From Antedon mediterranea (taxonomy: Eukaryota; Echinodermata; Crinoidea; Comatulida; Antedonidae): a DNA stretch of 64,000 nucleotides. The DNA is taken from positions 8,930,001 to 8,994,000 of the forward strand of contig NC_092679.1 in assembly GCF_964355755.1 (NCBI RefSeq). Reading direction: 5' to 3'. Within the stretch, counting starts at the first letter, position 1. The number at the start of each line of letters is the position of its first letter. Positions 63,488 through 64,000 of this stretch are shown one piece after another. The notes below the pieces were generated by a model, which was not told where the DNA came from, did no database searches, and saw only the letters and a program-made list of their open reading frames with translations. Made by a program: the position numbers and the translations under genes.

Positions 63488-64000
63488 AGCTTTTCTGTAC
63501 ACTTTGGTGTTTTTATGTTAACAATTTTTTTCGAAAATCACAAAATGGTCTAAAACGTCTCCAAATGCGATTTGAAGCTATTCTGTACACTTTGATGTTT
63601 TTATGTTAACAAGTTTTTTCGAAAATCATAAAATGGTCTAAAACGTTTCCAAATGCGATTTAAAGCTATTCTGTACACTTTGATGTTTTGTGTGAAAATT
63701 TTCTGTCGAAATGCTCAAAATGGTCAAAAACGTTTTTAAATACGATATTAAGCTACTTTGTGCTCTTTGATGTTTTTGTGTGAAATGTTTTATCGAAATG
63801 CTCAAAATGGTCTAAAACGGTTTCTAATGTGATTTCAAGCACTTTGATGTTTTTGTGTAACCAAGTTTTTCGAAAATCACAAAATTGTCTAAAACGTCTC
63901 CAAATTAGATTTGAAGCTATTCTGTACACTTTGGTGTTTTTATGTTAACAAGTTTTTTCGAAAATCACAAAATGGTCTAAAACGTCTCCAAATGCGATTT

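Larger units (their letters stand above)
621..63819. repeat. Higher-order repeat units delimited by about 71 B-C monomer pairs
   Basis: Anchor positions (G of AACGG or AACGA in C): 767, 1633, 2323, 3278, 3879, 5200, 6332, 7462, 8594, 9196, 10064, 11019, 11708, 13205, 14776, 15735, 16250, 16852, 17631, 18497, 19363, 20406, 21447, 22663, 23353, 24307, 25173, 26456, 27146, 27923, 28701, 29567, 30433, 31386, 32337, 33028, 33893, 34671, 35537, 36827, 37604, 38382, 39159, 39761, 40977, 41667, 42615, 43393, 44259, 45924, 46614, 47304, 47994, 48949, 49640, 50068, 51111, 52152, 53368, 54058, 55009, 56204, 56894, 57671, 58449, 59315, 60181, 61397, 62087, 63041, 63819. Most spacings are near n x 88 minus 14. 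The deficit equals C (-11), B (-1) and one T fewer in each of the two following monomers. Exceptions span the transposons or chimeric junctions. Confidence 0.85.
12358..64000. repeat. Satellite array, third block, uninterrupted for 51.6 kb
   Basis: Satellite runs from the end of the second transposon copy to the window edge, where it stops mid-monomer at CAAATGCGATTT. I found no inserted foreign sequence, no inverted segment and no gene in this block. The internal structure comes only from monomer variants, small indels and duplicated multi-kb blocks, which are listed separately. Local oddities include a short insertion near 15455 (CACAAAAATAAATGG in place of CACAAAATGG) and chimeric monomers near 26321, 36250, 45407, 45789 and 56069. 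Base composition looks uniform along the block. The array continues beyond the right edge, so its full length is unknown. Confidence 0.97.

Noticed and set aside
32-64000. CENP-B box in the monomer
   Set aside because: The TTTTTTCGAAAATC region has a TTCG core but lacks the rest of the NTTCGNNNNANNCGGGN consensus; no CGGG follows at the right place.

Overview
The window is almost entirely one satellite DNA array. An AT-rich monomer of 88 bp (about 87-89 bp with small indels) is repeated head to tail in one orientation from base 1 to base 64000. I estimate 715-720 copies from length divided by period. There are no convincing protein-coding genes, rRNA, tRNA, CRISPR arrays or bacterial-type operons. 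Long homogeneous satellite, higher-order repeats, a TTAA-flanked miniature transposon and the absence of genes point to a eukaryotic chromosome in a heterochromatic, possibly centromeric or pericentromeric, region. The species cannot be named from the sequence. GGCCTA-rich palindromes in the transposon weakly suggest an animal, but that is a guess.

Layout: satellite 1-3894; a 626-bp non-autonomous DNA transposon (3899-4524) flanked by TTAA duplications; satellite 4529-11723; a second copy of the same transposon in the same monomer position (11728-12353); then uninterrupted satellite 12358-64000. The two transposon copies lie exactly 7829 bp apart and I find one substitution between them. They therefore come from one insertion that was later copied together with several kb of surrounding satellite.

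The array has at least three levels. (1) The 88-bp monomer comes in recognisable variants: standard A; a divergent 87-bp B; C, shortened to 77 bp; and D after C. (2) The B-C pair recurs about 71 times. It divides the array into higher-order units with lengths close to n x 88 minus 14 bp (about 428, 602, 690, 778, 866, 954, 1041 and 1216 bp, that is 5 to 14 monomers). (3) Blocks of these units, 1.4 to about 11 kb long, are copied again at distances of 1.8, 5.6, 6.0, 7.7-8.0, 9.7, 19, 30 and 46 kb. The copies differ by whole-monomer gains and losses and by shared diagnostic variants. This is the pattern expected of unequal crossover and gene conversion.

The most useful leads are the TTAA insertion with many intact empty sites in sister monomers, the quantised unit lengths, shared chimeric junctions that act as lineage markers, and variation concentrated at the three CpG sites of the monomer. 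I found no evidence of a protein-based system. All block boundaries were read by eye from shared variants and are good to roughly one monomer unless an exact offset is given.
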